This document shows, piece by piece, positions 10,545 through 20,863 of a stretch of DNA of 64,000 bases. The notes under the pieces are model-generated. The model had not been told where the DNA came from. It searched no databases and saw only the letters and a program-made list of their open reading frames with translations. How positions within the stretch are numbered: position 1 is the stretch's first letter; each line of letters starts with the position of its first letter. A program made the translations under genes and the position numbers. This DNA is from Acholoe squamosa. Its lineage: Eukaryota; Annelida; Polychaeta; Phyllodocida; Polynoidae. The stretch spans positions 11,544,001 to 11,608,000 of the forward strand of contig OX439041.1 of assembly GCA_949317995.1 (NCBI GenBank). Direction: 5' to 3'.

Positions 10545-11300
10545 AAAACAGTAGAGCGGAAATGTGTCTGGGAGAGACAGAAAGAAACGAGGCAAGGGTA
10601 CAGAGCCTAGGCTTTAGTGAGTCACCGTCACCTGAGTCACTTGAGTCACAGTACCTTGAGTCGTCACCTGAGTCCCTGTCACTTGAGTTTGTTTGTTTGT
10701 TTGTTTGTTTAGTTTTACGTCCGGGGGCCATCGAGGAACTCAGACATTCAACTGTCACTTGAGTCACCGTCACCTGAGTCACTGTCACCTGAGTCACTCT
10801 ATAAGTGGGGTTAAGACAACTTGGTAACCCTTTTATTTGTGATAAAAATAGCCCTAGATACCATGCATTTCTCCATAGCAAAAGAACACCCAATATTTAC
10901 CATGTCACAGCCATCAAAGTCCACCTTAAATGTAATTACTATTACATGGATAGTTTGTCCTACTTTTTCTCACGTGACTAATTTTGGGAATTCAGTTGTA
11001 AAGGAAATAGGGATAAATGACAGGTTTTGATGGTCTATGTGAAATCTTGGATCGTCACTATCAGCAAAGAAAGCATACCCCATGAAATGTATTTTTCATC
11101 ATTTATCAAAAGATTTTCATGCAAATAGAAGCTTGACTTTTGGGGTCTTTGAAAGGTGTGATAGGGCATATGCTGTGTAGTGAAATAGCTTTTTGGTAAT
11201 GCATGTGATCTGCTAGAGAACAAAATAGCAATTGAAATTTGGTAATCATAAGAAACCCGGCCAAGGGCTAGTAGCTAGGTCAGAAAGGTATAGGTTCATA
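10545..11300 (+). repeat. dispersed repeat R, copy 1
   Basis: Copy of a long repeat present in reverse orientation at 49435-50590. Shared landmarks are GAGAGACAGAAAGAAACGAG, ATAAGTGGGGTTAAGACA, GGGTCTTTGAAAGGTGTGAT and CATAAGAAACCCGGC. A third partial copy lies at 12362-12430. This copy also contains a local array of GAGTCACCGTCACCT-like units at 10615-10800. No ORF explains the repeat. Confidence 0.7.
10689..10749 (-). mobile_element. approximately 60-bp (AAAC)n-tailed retroposon with 12-bp TSD
   Basis: The insert is the short unit CTGAGTTCCTCGATGGCCCC + GTAAAAC + (AAAC)5-6 on the minus strand. It is bounded exactly by CTGTCACTTGAG on both sides and lies within the GAGTCAC array. The duplication marks it as a retroposed copy rather than a chance match. 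Confidence 0.8.
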
Positions 11301-11437
11301 GGCCCTTCCCTTGTTTAATAATGTTTGACATACAATTCATAATCTCATTGTCATGGCTGGTGGCTGATAAATGATATAGTAATCGGATTCGTTTTCTGAA
11401 AGAAAAGGAAGAAAGGTGTTCAATCAATATTTCTCAC

Positions 11438-11500
11438 CTCGGGTCTGCAGCTGTTGCTTGGTGGACGGATGTCTGATCACTCTCCTCTATGACAACAATG
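11438..11500 (-). CDS. cassette exon (B-type) of unrecognised minus-strand gene
   Basis: 63-nt block between CTCTGCAG and GAGGTGAGAA. Only one frame is open (1 nt in, 2 nt out): IVVIEESDQTSVHQATAADP. It resembles exon B1 at 8994-9053. Its size and phase would let it be skipped or included without changing the frame. Confidence 0.5.
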
Positions 11501-11650
11501 CTGCAGAGATAAAAAAAAAAATCAAACTCAAAAACCAAAAGCCTCTATTGCATTGTCTGTAGAAAATGCCATTGACTTTGATCATCTGTGTTCTCATTCA
11601 TCGTATTATCCATTTTTTATTTTCCCATGTTTAAATGTGTGGATATTTAC

Positions 11651-11736
11651 CTGAAAGGGTTGTCAGAGCCTTCTTCACTAGCTGGTGGTGAGTGGTAAGC
11701 AGCGTTGTTTGGGGGAAGGTGTCAAGAGCGTCGCTT
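11651..11736 (-). CDS. possible exon, phase-incompatible
   Basis: 86-nt block between ATCTTTGCAG and CAGGTAAATA. One frame is open (SDALDTFPQTTLLTTHHQLV, then KKALTTLS), but it leaves 1 nt, not the 2 nt the next exon needs. It may be an alternative or broken exon, or a chance splice-like pair. Confidence 0.3.
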
Positions 11737-11854
11737 CTGCAAAGATATGAGTATACACCTAAGGACAAAAAATCAAGCACATAATAAATTTTCAATTACG
11801 ACCTTCCTTCATTACAGGCATTTTGTATGTCTAATAGATATTCATGACCCATAC

Positions 11855-12129
11855 CTGGGAGGATCCTCAGAGCGTGAAGACAAGATAGTGAAGGATGACC
11901 TTGTTTGCAGCAGGGCCACTTTATCCGTTTTGACCCGTCTCTTTTTTTACTCAAAGTCCGCCTCCATCGCCTGTCCCTGGTGGTGGTTTTCCCCAACTAC
12001 CAAGGCAAGCCCGCCACGGATCTGGCGAGCTGCAGCCAGCATTTCTCGGATGGCATGAAAGGCTATTTGCAGGCCTTCCTCGATCTCCCAACAAATCAAG
12101 GACATGGCAGTCCAGGGAGGATAGTGTGT
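11855..12129 (-). pseudogene. coding-like block with one in-frame stop
   Basis: Bounded upstream by a TAA (12130-12132) and downstream by a donor (CCCAG then GTATGG). The frame reads EIEEGLQIAFHAIREMLAAA, RQIRGGLALVVGE, then MEADFE, a TAA at 11947-11949, and continues in the same frame as KKRRVKTDKVALLQTRSS to SEDPP. The helical first half and basic second half look like one protein segment with a nonsense change. It exits in the phase expected by the cassette exon at 11500. The family is not recognised. Confidence 0.45.
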
Positions 12130-12149
12130 TTAATACATCCCGCCTACCC

Positions 12150-13080
12150 CTGCAATAGATAAAAAAAGAATCAATTAATAAAGTCATTGATCAAAATAAA
12201 TATGGGCCTATATATACCCTTGGTGTACATCCTAGAATTTACCATTGATGGCTTTCTTTTATCCCTAAAGTGAATACAAATGTACTGTATCTGTGAAGAA
12301 GTAGAGCGTACATGTATCACACTATACCCACACTACCGCAGGGGGGTGGGGCAGAGGGAATGCAAATAGAAACTTGACTTTTGGGGTCTTTGAAAGGTGT
12401 GATAGGGCATATGCTGTGTAATGAAATAGGATTTTTTCTCTCTATGGGCAGAGGGGAAGGGGGCAAAGTCCTCCCTTCCACCTTGGAAGGGAACACACTG
12501 ATAACAAGCAGCCCTTCCAATGCAGTGTATCCCCTTCCAAGGTGGAGGAGGGGGGGGGGCAAAAACTACCCCCTATGCTAATAGAGAGTAAGTAGAAAAT
12601 CCTTTCAAGCAAGCAAATTTAAGTCACTTTACAAAGGAGTTATCTTTCCTTAGTCCTTATCTTTCCTCACTCATGAGAGGTATGAATTCAGTTTAAGTCA
12701 CATCTTCACCAAAGCTATGTGCCTTGCATAAAAAAGGGCATATGTATATCATCTTATACTCCAGTTGAATTTAGTCTCACTTTGAAAAGAACTGGAGATA
12801 CAATTTTGTCCAGGTCACACAACAGACAATATTACCCATTCATAATTTAGTTCCCTACATCAGGATTTTTGAGGAACCAAAATACCTCACTATTCGGGGC
12901 GACAGACAAACATATGAGTCGGGACGATCCAGGACGAGGACGGCTTCGTGACAGGATGCTGGAGTGTTGGGATAGTTTAAATACAAGCCATACGCATTAA
13001 TTGGACACATTTTAAATTGTGTGTTCGGGCTAATGGATGGGTTGGTTTGGGGCTAAGCCTTTTGGCAGGAATCAAACAAT
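12150..13080. other. non-coding with partial repeat R
   Basis: 12362-12430 duplicates part of repeat R (CTTTGAAAGGTGTGATAGGG). The short direct and inverted CCTTCCAAGGTGGA / CCACCTTGGAAGG pair at 12470-12550 can form a hairpin. No gene was recognised. Confidence 0.45.
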
Positions 13081-13084
13081 TCAG

Positions 13085-13310
13085 CAAAGAGGGATATAAA
13101 CAGGAACTGTGACAGGCTACCAGGTGAAGACCTGTCAAATTACTCAGAAGAACTGGAGAGGTTGCTTAGGTTATGGTACACCAAGGCAGAAAAAGTCACC
13201 TTGTACAGACTAGCTAAAGACCACTTCCTAGACGGGTTGAAGGACAGACAGCCAGATGAAATACTGGCCTTAAGTCCCTCACCAATTGGTGCCAAAAGGA
13301 GTGCAGGAGG
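13085..13310 (+). pseudogene. Ty3-type retrotransposon gag fragment
   Basis: The plus frame reads DLSNYSEELERLLRLWYT then LAKDHFLDGLKDRQPDE, the pattern of the capsid C-terminal region of Ty3-class gag (…AKDHFIDGL…). Only about 75 codons are recognisable, without protease, RT or LTRs nearby. The frame continues to 13542 with sequence not recognised as gag. Dead remnant. Confidence 0.5.
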
Positions 13311-13688
13311 AGGCTCACATAAAAAAAGGACCGCGAGTCAGGACGCACGCATAGAGTACACGGATGCAACAATAGCGTGGGAGAGGGAATCGCTGCGCAA
13401 AGGAGCGACTGGATTACATGAAGGAGCTGGCAGCTCTCTGAAAGAAAATGGGAACGAGTGCCTCACCCGCGCCGCAGGCCACTCCAAGAAAGAACACTGG
13501 TCCACGATTATGTTTCTAGTGCAGGAAGGAGGGGCATTTTAAAAGCAGATGTCAATCGAGACTAGTGACCCCAACCATGATTATATCGCCATCCACGTTG
13601 GGGGGACAGGTCACCGGCTTTGGAAAACAACAAACGGTCCCAGCACACTTCACACTGGTTGTGTATTCTGCCTAAGAGTTTTATTGCT

Positions 13689-14751
13689 CAGTGTTGCCAA
13701 AATAACGCCAGCACAGAACCTTAATGGGGCCTTTGAAGGCCACAATAGCCTGCCGTGAACTTAGCTTTCTAGTGGTGAAAGAATTTTTCATATCAGCCTA
13801 CTAGAGGCAAGGATAGGAATTTTTGTGAAATATTTGTTTATATTTCCTGATTTCTTTTTAATTTACAATGGAGTTAATATGGATAACTTAAACATCAATG
13901 TGGTATGCCTAGATAGTGCTGTCACCAGTGACTGTGTAGGGAACTAAAGTAAAGTGTTAATGGGTTCAGTTGGTTACATCAATTACAGTTTTGAGTTTGA
14001 TGTCATCATAAAAGCATGGCTTAATCTGAATGTAAAAATACAAGTCTTCATACAAGAACTTCAAGAACTTATCTTCTAAATGTTTGCTCAGTACAGTATC
14101 CAACAATCAATGGCCTGCGTGAGATGGAAATGGCCTGCGCATGATTTTTGTTGTTTTGTTTAGTTTTCCGTCCGGGGGCCATTGAGGAACTCAAGACATT
14201 CAAGGTTTCTCAGACATTAAGTCCATTCTTTTCGGTTTGGACAGGTATTTATATACTGCTTGCCCGACACAGCAGTGACCGTATCTATGAATGACCAAAT
14301 CTATGAGATGAATGACCGAATCTTTTCAGGGAAAAACCGCTACCGGGGCTTCATTTCCCTGCTCTTCTCGAAGGATAGCAAGTGTTCTTTTATTTGCCTG
14401 GTCCTATAGGCAGGGCCGGACAAACCACGGCTTTTGATTACTCAGACATGGTTCACTGAGGGGGAATCCCATGGCAAAAGACAAGCATGTAAGCCCGGGC
14501 CCATGCATATGGACACCAGCTGCCCACATGCTCACCCCAAGACACAAGAAACCCTGAGTTTGTCGCCTTTTACGAATCTGGTATACCCACTGTTAGTAGG
14601 GAAGGAGATTTCTCCTTGTGAACTCCTAATGAAGTTATTCTGCTCCTCCATGCCCTCACATGAAGGTCCCCACTCCACAGTGGGAGCCAGTGCATAATGC
14701 TATGGTGCAGGCCACTCTGGCCTATGTTGAGAAAAGTTTTCGGCAACACTG
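13689..14751. mobile_element. CAGTGTTGCC MITE, interrupted by a retroposon
   Basis: Termini CAGTGTTGCCAAAA and, on the other strand, CAGTGTTGCCGAAAA, with 6-bp flanks ATTGCT at 13683-13688 and 14752-14757. The same element without insert is 345 bp at 59707-60051. Here a retroposon occupies about 14150-14690. CAG termini resemble hAT elements, but the target duplication is shorter than the usual 8 bp. Confidence 0.8.
14150..14690 (-). mobile_element. approximately 540-bp retroposon with (AAAC)n tail
   Basis: Minus-strand copy of a family also at 47200-47300 (partial), 52441-53200 and 57121-57860. Sense order: GTGGAGTGGGGACCTTCATG, AACTTCATTGGGA, GGAGGAATTC, GGCCGTGGTTTGTC, TAGCAAGTG complement, then CTGAGTTCCTCAATGGCCCC and the AAAC tail. 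No protein coding is evident. Its last approximately 50 bp equal the very short retroposons found elsewhere, so it is probably the longer form of that family. Confidence 0.65.
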
Positions 14752-14757
14752 ATTGCT

Positions 14758-15414
14758 CTTTAATTCAGCTTTGATCTAAGTAAGAATGTGATTAAAGTTG
14801 GATGTGTATTGGAGCCCAACATTGCCTGCCTGGCTGACCAATCAGAATTACTGATCCTTTCCTACTAACAGTTCACCCATCTATGGAAGGTACTGCAGTA
14901 GGTGATATCTGCAGGTTTTGTGGAGGTAAATAATGCCAACAGGCCTTTATTGTAAGCTGATGCTAGCTTGATTTAGAAAGCTAGCATCCGAAGTGACGCC
15001 TATAGAGGAAAGAGTGAACTAATTCATTGTGACCTTTTGAAAAAGCAATGGAGAGAGATTTTATGAAAACGTTGCAAAACCAGTGTTAAGTTGCATATGA
15101 AGTGCAGCACCAACATTGTCAGAGGGGGCTTGTGGGGGCATATGCCCCAAGCACAAAGAAATATTTAGATGGCTCGCTCTCCCTCAGTTTATGGAGGAAT
15201 TCATAGTACTATAAACTTTGCCCTTGAGGCACCCTAATCAATAGGTTAACAGGAAGCCATTGTATCAAATGAGAAAAAGTACATCAAAGTGAACTGATCC
15301 AATATTCTTTTCATCTTTAAGATATAAGTATTGAACAGCTTCATTTTGCGATACCTATTTTAGTTTTCAACAATAAATGTGTAATAGCAACAAAAGTTGT
15401 TTTTTTTCAATGCT
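14758..15414. other. intergenic, no gene recognised
   Basis: Sequence between the interrupted MITE and the CUSTOS polyadenylation region. Only short open frames, no recognised repeat. Confidence 0.4.
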
Positions 15415-15420
15415 TTTAAT
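15415..15420 (-). terminator. candidate CUSTOS polyadenylation signal
   Basis: ATTAAA on the minus strand, 22 nt after the TGA stop of CUSTOS. This is the commonest variant of AATAAA. No canonical hexamer was seen closer. Confidence 0.4.
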
Positions 15421-15441
15421 TTGTTAATGTACATCACATGT

Positions 15442-15742
15442 TCATGATTCATCGTTCTTTTTATTTTTCTTCTTTTTGTGCTTCTTATGCTGTTTTATTG
15501 GTTTATGATCTGAAGCATTATCACTTTCAACACATTGTTCATGGTCCTTCCTTTTCTTCTTCTTCTTACTCTTCTTCTTCAATTTTTCACAATTTTCAAT
15601 TGAACTGTCCAATTGTTTTGAGGTACTACAGGGATCCTTTGTTGTTGATTCAGCAGGGTCATTGTTGATGGAGGAAATTCTACTTTCTGCCAAAATTGCA
15701 TCCCCCGACACAGCACAGGACATGAACCGGTCTTCATCAGAA
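15442..15742 (-). CDS. CUSTOS: CUSTOS terminal exon, Lys-rich tail
   Basis: Last exon, entered after TTTTTCATTATAG with 1 nt completing Ser. It reads SSDEDRFMSCAVSGDAILAE, matching in position the Ser/Asp segment and …REAAVSASDIL of vertebrate CUSTOS. An acidic/Ser middle follows, then two Lys clusters (KLKKKSKKKKKRK and KKHKKKKNKK) ending NDES with TGA at 15442-15444. The Lys clusters are likely nuclear or nucleolar localisation signals. CUSTOS is reported in Xenopus to bind beta-catenin and modulate its nuclear entry in Wnt signalling; that role is carried over here by homology only. Confidence 0.85.
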
Positions 15743-16182
15743 CTATAATGAAAAATATGGCATCATAAGTCAAATTCAAGTGAGCATTGAGGTACATATA
15801 AATTTTGATGATTTATCCACCACCTGGTGGAATAGCATGGCTTACTCAAATAGTAACAAAGATATTCATATCATTTTCATTCAACATCACCTTGGTTACT
15901 TGTGATGTCACTGGTATCCATAGTTAATGACAGTATGAATTCATAGGATAATTTTCACTGGAAAAGTCGAAGTGGTAGCTGCCACAGCTATGCTGATGAG
16001 GGGCTGGGTTAGACACAATTGTGCTCCATATTATAGATGTGTACTACAATTGTGTAAGTCCTTGACCAATCATCATCACACTGTGCAGATATAATGAAAT
16101 GTGCTAGTTCAACAGGCCTCATGACAAATTTTAATAATAGATAACTAAAGATACTTTATTTGAATTTGACACCTCACACATA

Positions 16183-16558
16183 TCTAAGGCCAAAAAAAAA
16201 AGTTTAATTTCCGGTCACCTGACCGACCTCAGCCAAACAGTGCCAACTTAAGAAAGTTTTTAGCTTTTTTTTGCCATTTTTAAAAGAATTTTTGCAATTT
16301 TTTTCAAGTTTTTTGCATTATTAATTGGCAATATGTATAAGTTCAAGATAGATGCTTAAAATTGCAGTCTACTTAACCTATTTCTGAAAAAAAACCTTTA
16401 AACTTCATAATAACAAGTGGAATCAGCTCATAACGCCATAAATTAGGCCTGAGTCAAGCCTAAGTAAAAAAAAAAAATCAAAATTAAAAAAAAAAAAATC
16501 TGACCTAAACATTTTTCACCATGTTACCGGAAATTTACAATATTTTTTTTTGGCCTAA
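16183..16558. mobile_element. MITE with poly-A/T inner termini in CUSTOS intron
   Basis: Terminal inverted repeats CTAAGGCCAAAAAAAA at 16184 and TTTAGGCCAAAAAAAA on the other strand ending at 16558, then AATTTCCGGT on each arm. A related sequence is at 63765-63840 (CCGACCGACCC…AGCAAAACAGGGCC). No ORF. The right terminus lies about five bases inside the intron from the donor of the CUSTOS exon at 16563. Confidence 0.6.
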
Positions 16559-16562
16559 ATAC

Positions 16563-16653
16563 CTATCACTGCTGGAGCTGGGCAGTCTCTGTCTTTTTGT
16601 TGTGGGTTCCTTTACTTCTGTACCAGGGACTGACGTAGTGAAGAGTCTAAAGT
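16563..16653 (-). CDS. CUSTOS: CUSTOS internal exon with FRLFTTSVPG core
   Basis: 91 nt between TTTTCTCCTTCAG and donor GTATTTAGG. In phase with both neighbours (2 nt in, 2 nt out). It encodes DFRLFTTSVPGTEVKEP then KRQRLPSSSSD, corresponding to the DGFRLFFTSVPGG…RRKRQPSSSSS core of vertebrate CUSTOS, the most conserved segment of the family together with LQTTPEF. The KRQR patch is a possible nuclear localisation signal. The donor lies next to a MITE. Confidence 0.9.
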
Positions 16654-16782
16654 CTGAAGGAGAAAATGAGAAGTCAGAATCATACCTGTCTAAAGTATTT
16701 ACAGAATGAGCCTGAGAAAGTCTGGCATATGAGACACCAATGTAGAAAAGCATAATCATAATGAAGAAAAGCATAATCTTAC

Positions 16783-16856
16783 CTGAATCAGTGCTCTTGT
16801 CATCTGTATTAACATGTACACCTTCAGTACCACTCTTTTGAATGACTGTCACAGAG
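16783..16856 (-). CDS. CUSTOS: CUSTOS internal exon
   Basis: 74 nt with acceptor CTCTTTTGCAG and donor TCAGGTAAGA. It completes Ser after LD of the previous exon and reads SVTVIQKSGTEGVHVNTDD then KSTDS, in the place of LLDSFITISEAAKEP in vertebrates. Low conservation is usual for this linker. Phase is 1 nt in and 1 nt out, matching both neighbours exactly. Confidence 0.8.
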
Positions 16857-17204
16857 CTGCAAAAGAGTTGGGGTACAAACTTTGTAGACCCGTCTAGGCC
16901 AATCCCTATGCAGAAAAAAAAATCAAGCTCTGCCATCAGAAAGGTTTTACTTAACCTTCTTTTAAAACAAATTGCTTAGTGCCACATTTCCTTTGGGTGT
17001 TATCTAAGGAAATTTACTAAGAATACTGTAAATTCCCTCGTATAGGTCAAATATACTGGAAAATGAAATAACTTTGGTTCTAATTGACCAATTTTCAAAA
17101 TTCAAAAACTCATGTCTAGCTTACAGGACCCTTAACCCTTTTAACATGGTCAGTACAGAGTGAGCAGGTCTCTGAAGAGAAATGTATTCCTCCCACCCCA
17201 GGTC

Positions 17205-17840
17205 TTTTTTTCCTCTGGTCTCTGGGATATTTCAGGAGTGTTTTGAAATTTATCTTTTTTTTTTTACTCTGGCTGCTGAAGTTATAAGCTCAAAAAGTCT
17301 GTTATCCAAGTAATTATGATAATAACATGGCTTATAGAACTTCGCAAAAGTGGGGGTGCACCTTAAAGGTAGGGTAAATTGACATTAGATTAAGTACAAG
17401 GGGATTGGTGGGTTTGAGAGCGGGGTCAGAATATTTTCGACACCTTGACCAGGGGGTCAAAATAATTTCACCTGTTTTCAACGAAAAAGCCTGTGCATTT
17501 CCATAGGTTAAAAGCCATATTCAAACATGATTTCCGGCCCTTTGGGGGGGAAACAATCTTTTTCTGCATGTCTGTGCGCAAACCCACTAGCCCCCTCCAC
17601 CCCCGCCCGTTGTTCAAACACCATCACTCCCTAAACTGACCCAAAATAGCCCGTAGCTGCGCCTTACCAGGCCTATGGGTTTTGTTTCAACTCAGGATGT
17701 GTCTTATATGTCGCCAACTTATACACGAGGTTCTACCGTACTACCATCTTATGATCCTAAAAAAAAAATAAAAAAAATTGACCTACCTAACTTTTTTAGG
17801 CTGTTGCCTGAACACATTTTTTTAAGCCTAATGGATCTTC
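17205..17840. repeat. repeats in CUSTOS intron
   Basis: Contains the T-run + ACTCTGGCTGCTGA unit (also at 3440-3480), a G-rich repeat at about 17385-17640 (TGGTGGGTTTGAGAGCGGGG … CACCATCACTCCCTAAA), and an A-run/T-run palindromic segment at 17755-17835 resembling the 16183 MITE. No coding. Confidence 0.5.
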
Positions 17841-18115
17841 AAAATTCAAAAAAGCTACAGGGTCATATCATGATATGGGCCTCCTGGATGCCCTTGTGGT
17901 ACTGGAACATTTTGGAAAATATTGGGTATGTGCCAGATTTGGCCCCTAACCCCACCCTCCCGGGTTGGGTTCTGGTACTAGCTTTGGCTTATAGGAGAGA
18001 ATTTACGGTACTAGCAAAAACAATTGAGCCCTCCTGAACTTCTTATTGGCACATATGCACTATCTTCAACATTGTATAGTTTATAGTGCTTCAGGATGAT
18101 ATGATGTTTAAATAC

Positions 18116-18211
18116 CTGTCCAGGATTCTTGATAACTTTTTGGCAACATGTGCTCTGAACTCTGGTGTAGTTTGAAGTGCATTCTCATCATCATGCGTCT
18201 TTTCTGCTGGC
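18116..18211 (-). CDS. CUSTOS: CUSTOS internal exon with LQTTPEFRAHVAKKL
   Basis: 96 nt between CTGATTCTATAG and CAGGTATTTA. It encodes PAEKTHDDENALQTTPEF then RAHVAKKLSRILD. The string LQTTPEFRAHVAKKL is shared with vertebrate CUSTOS and identifies the gene. Phase 1 nt in, 2 nt out, consistent with both neighbours. Confidence 0.92.
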
Positions 18212-18420
18212 CTATAGAATCAGGGGTAGGAAATGTTCAAGTTAAACATGAGCTAGTACACAATGTTTTCTATGAAATGACATTTTATTTAATATAGACT
18301 ACATCACAAGAATGACCCTAGCAGATTGTACAAAAATGAGAAAACTGAGGTGTTTGCATGTATGAATAATTGGCAATATTGTTCTCAAAGCCCAGTACTT
18401 AACACAGACAATACACTCAC

Positions 18421-18517
18421 CTTAATGAAGGTTTAATTAGATTTTGTTGTTTAGTTTTACTTTTTGTTGCATTCCTTTCTTTGGATGTGAAAGATGCCAG
18501 ACTTGAAGTCACTGGAC
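18421..18517 (-). CDS. CUSTOS: CUSTOS internal exon
   Basis: 97 nt between TGTCTTCTTAG and AAGGTGAGTG. The frame that joins the next exon reads PVTSSLASFTSKERNATKSK then TKQQNLIKPSL, aligning with the QPSLR segment before LQTTPEF in vertebrates. It needs a preceding exon ending with 1 nt, but the exon at 38329 ends with 2 nt. Either a short exon is missing in the 19.8 kb intron, or an alternative site is used (for example the AAG 15 nt inside this exon). Confidence 0.75.
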
Positions 18518-19669
18518 CTAAGAAGACAATAGGAGGAATATCATTCAACCACTGCCAGTTAACCTTCTAGAGTATCTATAGTGTTACCATCATTACAAAT
18601 ACTAGAAAACCTGCAACACATTGCTTGGAGAAGTCATTTATTACAATTTTTTAACAACAATTACCAATAGGTCTATTCCTCGAGCATTCATAACTGGGCC
18701 AGAAATTTGAATTGAAATGCCCTGAGGCATGCCACTTGCTAGACTTGACACAACAGACCGGGGCCACCCATAAATGATGTCATGCTAAATTTGATCATTT
18801 TTGACCCTGCCTCGTCATGTTTTTGCCACTTTTGTAATGCTGAGGTTATACAGAACATCAATCCTGTCATAACGGGCCTGTCCAGCGTGACATCAATTGT
18901 GGATGGCCCCACCCCCACATTCCAATGCCATATTTAGGTAGCTTTGCAGTAGTATGTACCAAGGCAAAATTGTCTTTATGCCATTAGCAAACAATTCATG
19001 TTCATGACTCAGTTGAGCCCGAATTTGTTTTCTGCTATTAAGATTTATGTCAAAGAAAGTCTACCCTGCCTATAACAGAGCTATTGTTGCATACAGTGTA
19101 ATTTGAGTTATGGTACTCAAAAGGCTGCTACAGGGGTGGTTGGGGTCATTTTGGGGAGTGGACCTAGGGAGGGGGTGTGTGGGGTGTGGTGGTGAGTTTT
19201 GCAAAGGCACACGATTTCTTTTTTCATGCCCCCCGTTGACAGCGGTCAAAATTTTCAGTGCCCCTGTCCTGGAGATGCAAATAAATTCCCATGCCTCTCT
19301 TTGATCTATAGTATCATGCAGGCTATTTTCCTAAATGATGGGTCTAGGTCCCTTTTCTTAAAATAGACATGTTATGTGACAATTGAAGCTTTGTGACAAG
19401 GACATTGGGAAACAGAAATTAAGTGACATTGTCTTTTCTTAAAATCAACATGTGACATGGACACACCCCATCTAGACCCCCTTAATAGAGGCAAAATATC
19501 TTTTATGCCCCCTGTCATATAGGGCTGACCCGGGATACATTTTCAACCAATGAGATGACTCCCTCCATTCACTGCAGAATATTTTGGGTACATTATGTAG
19601 CACCAGGTACCCATCATGCGGGCTGCTATCAGTCCTTATATCGCCAGGTCCAAGATCAAGCAATGGAGG
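18518..19669. other. CUSTOS intron, no other feature recognised
   Basis: Unique-looking intron sequence with short open frames only, ending at a SINE. Confidence 0.4.
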
Positions 19670-19846
19670 GCTTCCCTAGCCTACTTAAAAGGGTCTATAT
19701 CTCCTCTTTCCTATCCCCTCGGATGTGTGTGGTGCACATATGCGCGGGCACTGACACATGCCTCTGTAAAATTGTGTAATGTAGTTCCTCGCCATGAATG
19801 TGACCTTAGCTGTCGAAATGGCGTTAAACATCTATTACTCACTCAC
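19670..19846 (+). mobile_element. SINE family A, complete reference copy
   Basis: 5' hairpin GGGCTTCCCTAGCC, body with AAAAGGGTCTATATCTCC, GTGTGTGGTGCACATATGCG and CACTGACACATGCC, then tail A: TTGTGTAATGTAGTTC, AATGTGACCTTAGCTGTCG, GGCGTTAAACATC and (ACTC)n. Bounded by a 14-bp duplication TCAAGCAATGGAGG at 19656-19669 and 19847-19860. No tRNA-like A/B boxes were recognised with confidence. Confidence 0.9.
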
Positions 19847-19881
19847 TCAAGCAATGGAGGACACACTGGACCTCAATACTA

Positions 19882-20110
19882 AAGCTAGGGATCCACTGCC
19901 GCGAGTTTGTTGCGAATTGTACTCGTGCATGTCTCCTCGCAGAGCATTCTCAAAAATCAAATTATTTTGATTTTTGCGAATGTTGTCGCACGCCGCTCCG
20001 ACATCGCATGAAGTTTCTCGCAGCAGCAGATCCACTGCTGGAACGTCTTCTGCGAGAAAACACGCACGAGTGCAAGTCGCAAGAAACTCGCGCCAGTGGA
20101 TCCCTAGCTT
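19882..20110. mobile_element. 229-bp palindromic MITE
   Basis: Inverted arms begin AAGCTAGGGATCCACTG on both strands and continue with GCGAGTTT, TTGCGA and ACTCGTGC over about 50 bp. The middle is also self-complementary (CAAAATAATTTG region), so the whole element can fold into a hairpin. No ORF. Confidence 0.75.
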
Positions 20111-20863
20111 AAGCCCTATACTGGCCATGCATCAGCGGTTCATGGCTCTCACACCAGGCAATGCCACCAACAGATATATCCCGGGTGGATATTGTGCAGT
20201 TTGGCCACTTCCGCCGGGGATACCTGGTAACATAATAGATCTGTAAGGGAACATTCACCATGATAAATATCTTATTGTCCTGGTATTGGTTGTGGGCCTA
20301 TTGATTAACCAAGCACATCAATGGATAATTCGTATTGATGAGGCCTATCGACTCGTAATGATGGAAATGTGTTACAGGGTAGATTTAGTAACCACTGCAA
20401 TGGTAAAGAATAAGCAAATACCACCGGAAGTCCAGCACCAGTAAGACTGGGTTGGTGCAGGACCAAAAAGTCTGTACCCGTTTTTAAACCATGGGAGATG
20501 TGTACCGGTATATATAATGACCACTTCTTTTTAATATTACAAACCTGCTAAAGAATGGTATCAAATTTGAGGTCTTGTAGGCCTAGCTACAGGCTGCACA
20601 CAAGGTATCCTCCTGGGTATCCCCTCACCCAGGCTGACCCATCCAGCCTGAGATAGGGGCCTACTACGGGCTGGACTCAGCCAGCATTTTTTTTTTTTTT
20701 GAACAAATTTTCTTTATTACAGAAAATAGCATAGTACAATTTATCAATATATGGTATCGCATACATCATATATTCTGTGTGTAAAATCGAGGGTTGCTTT
20801 TTAGCCTATAGCTGGATAGGCTGGTTTTAGATGACAGCATTAAAAAGTCATGTGACCACCTCT

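Noticed and set aside
13549-13758. Plus frame after the gag fragment as a continuation of the retrotransposon
   Set aside because: No protease or other Ty3 motif is seen, and its end runs into the MITE at 13689.
15438-15668. Plus-strand frame with Ser/Phe runs
   Set aside because: It is the antisense shadow of the Lys-rich CUSTOS exon.
15579-15797. Overlapping minus frame of 72 codons at the CUSTOS last exon
   Set aside because: It is in another frame, crosses the acceptor site into intron, and lacks the Lys-rich family tail.
16664-16936. Minus open frame spanning two CUSTOS exons and the intron between them
   Set aside because: The readable frame crosses a clear donor (16781) and acceptor (16654); the exons join in phase without the intron, and the intron translation is not conserved.
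19110-20246. Short plus frames around the SINE and MITE
   Set aside because: They are explained by the SINE at 19670 and the palindromic MITE at 19882.
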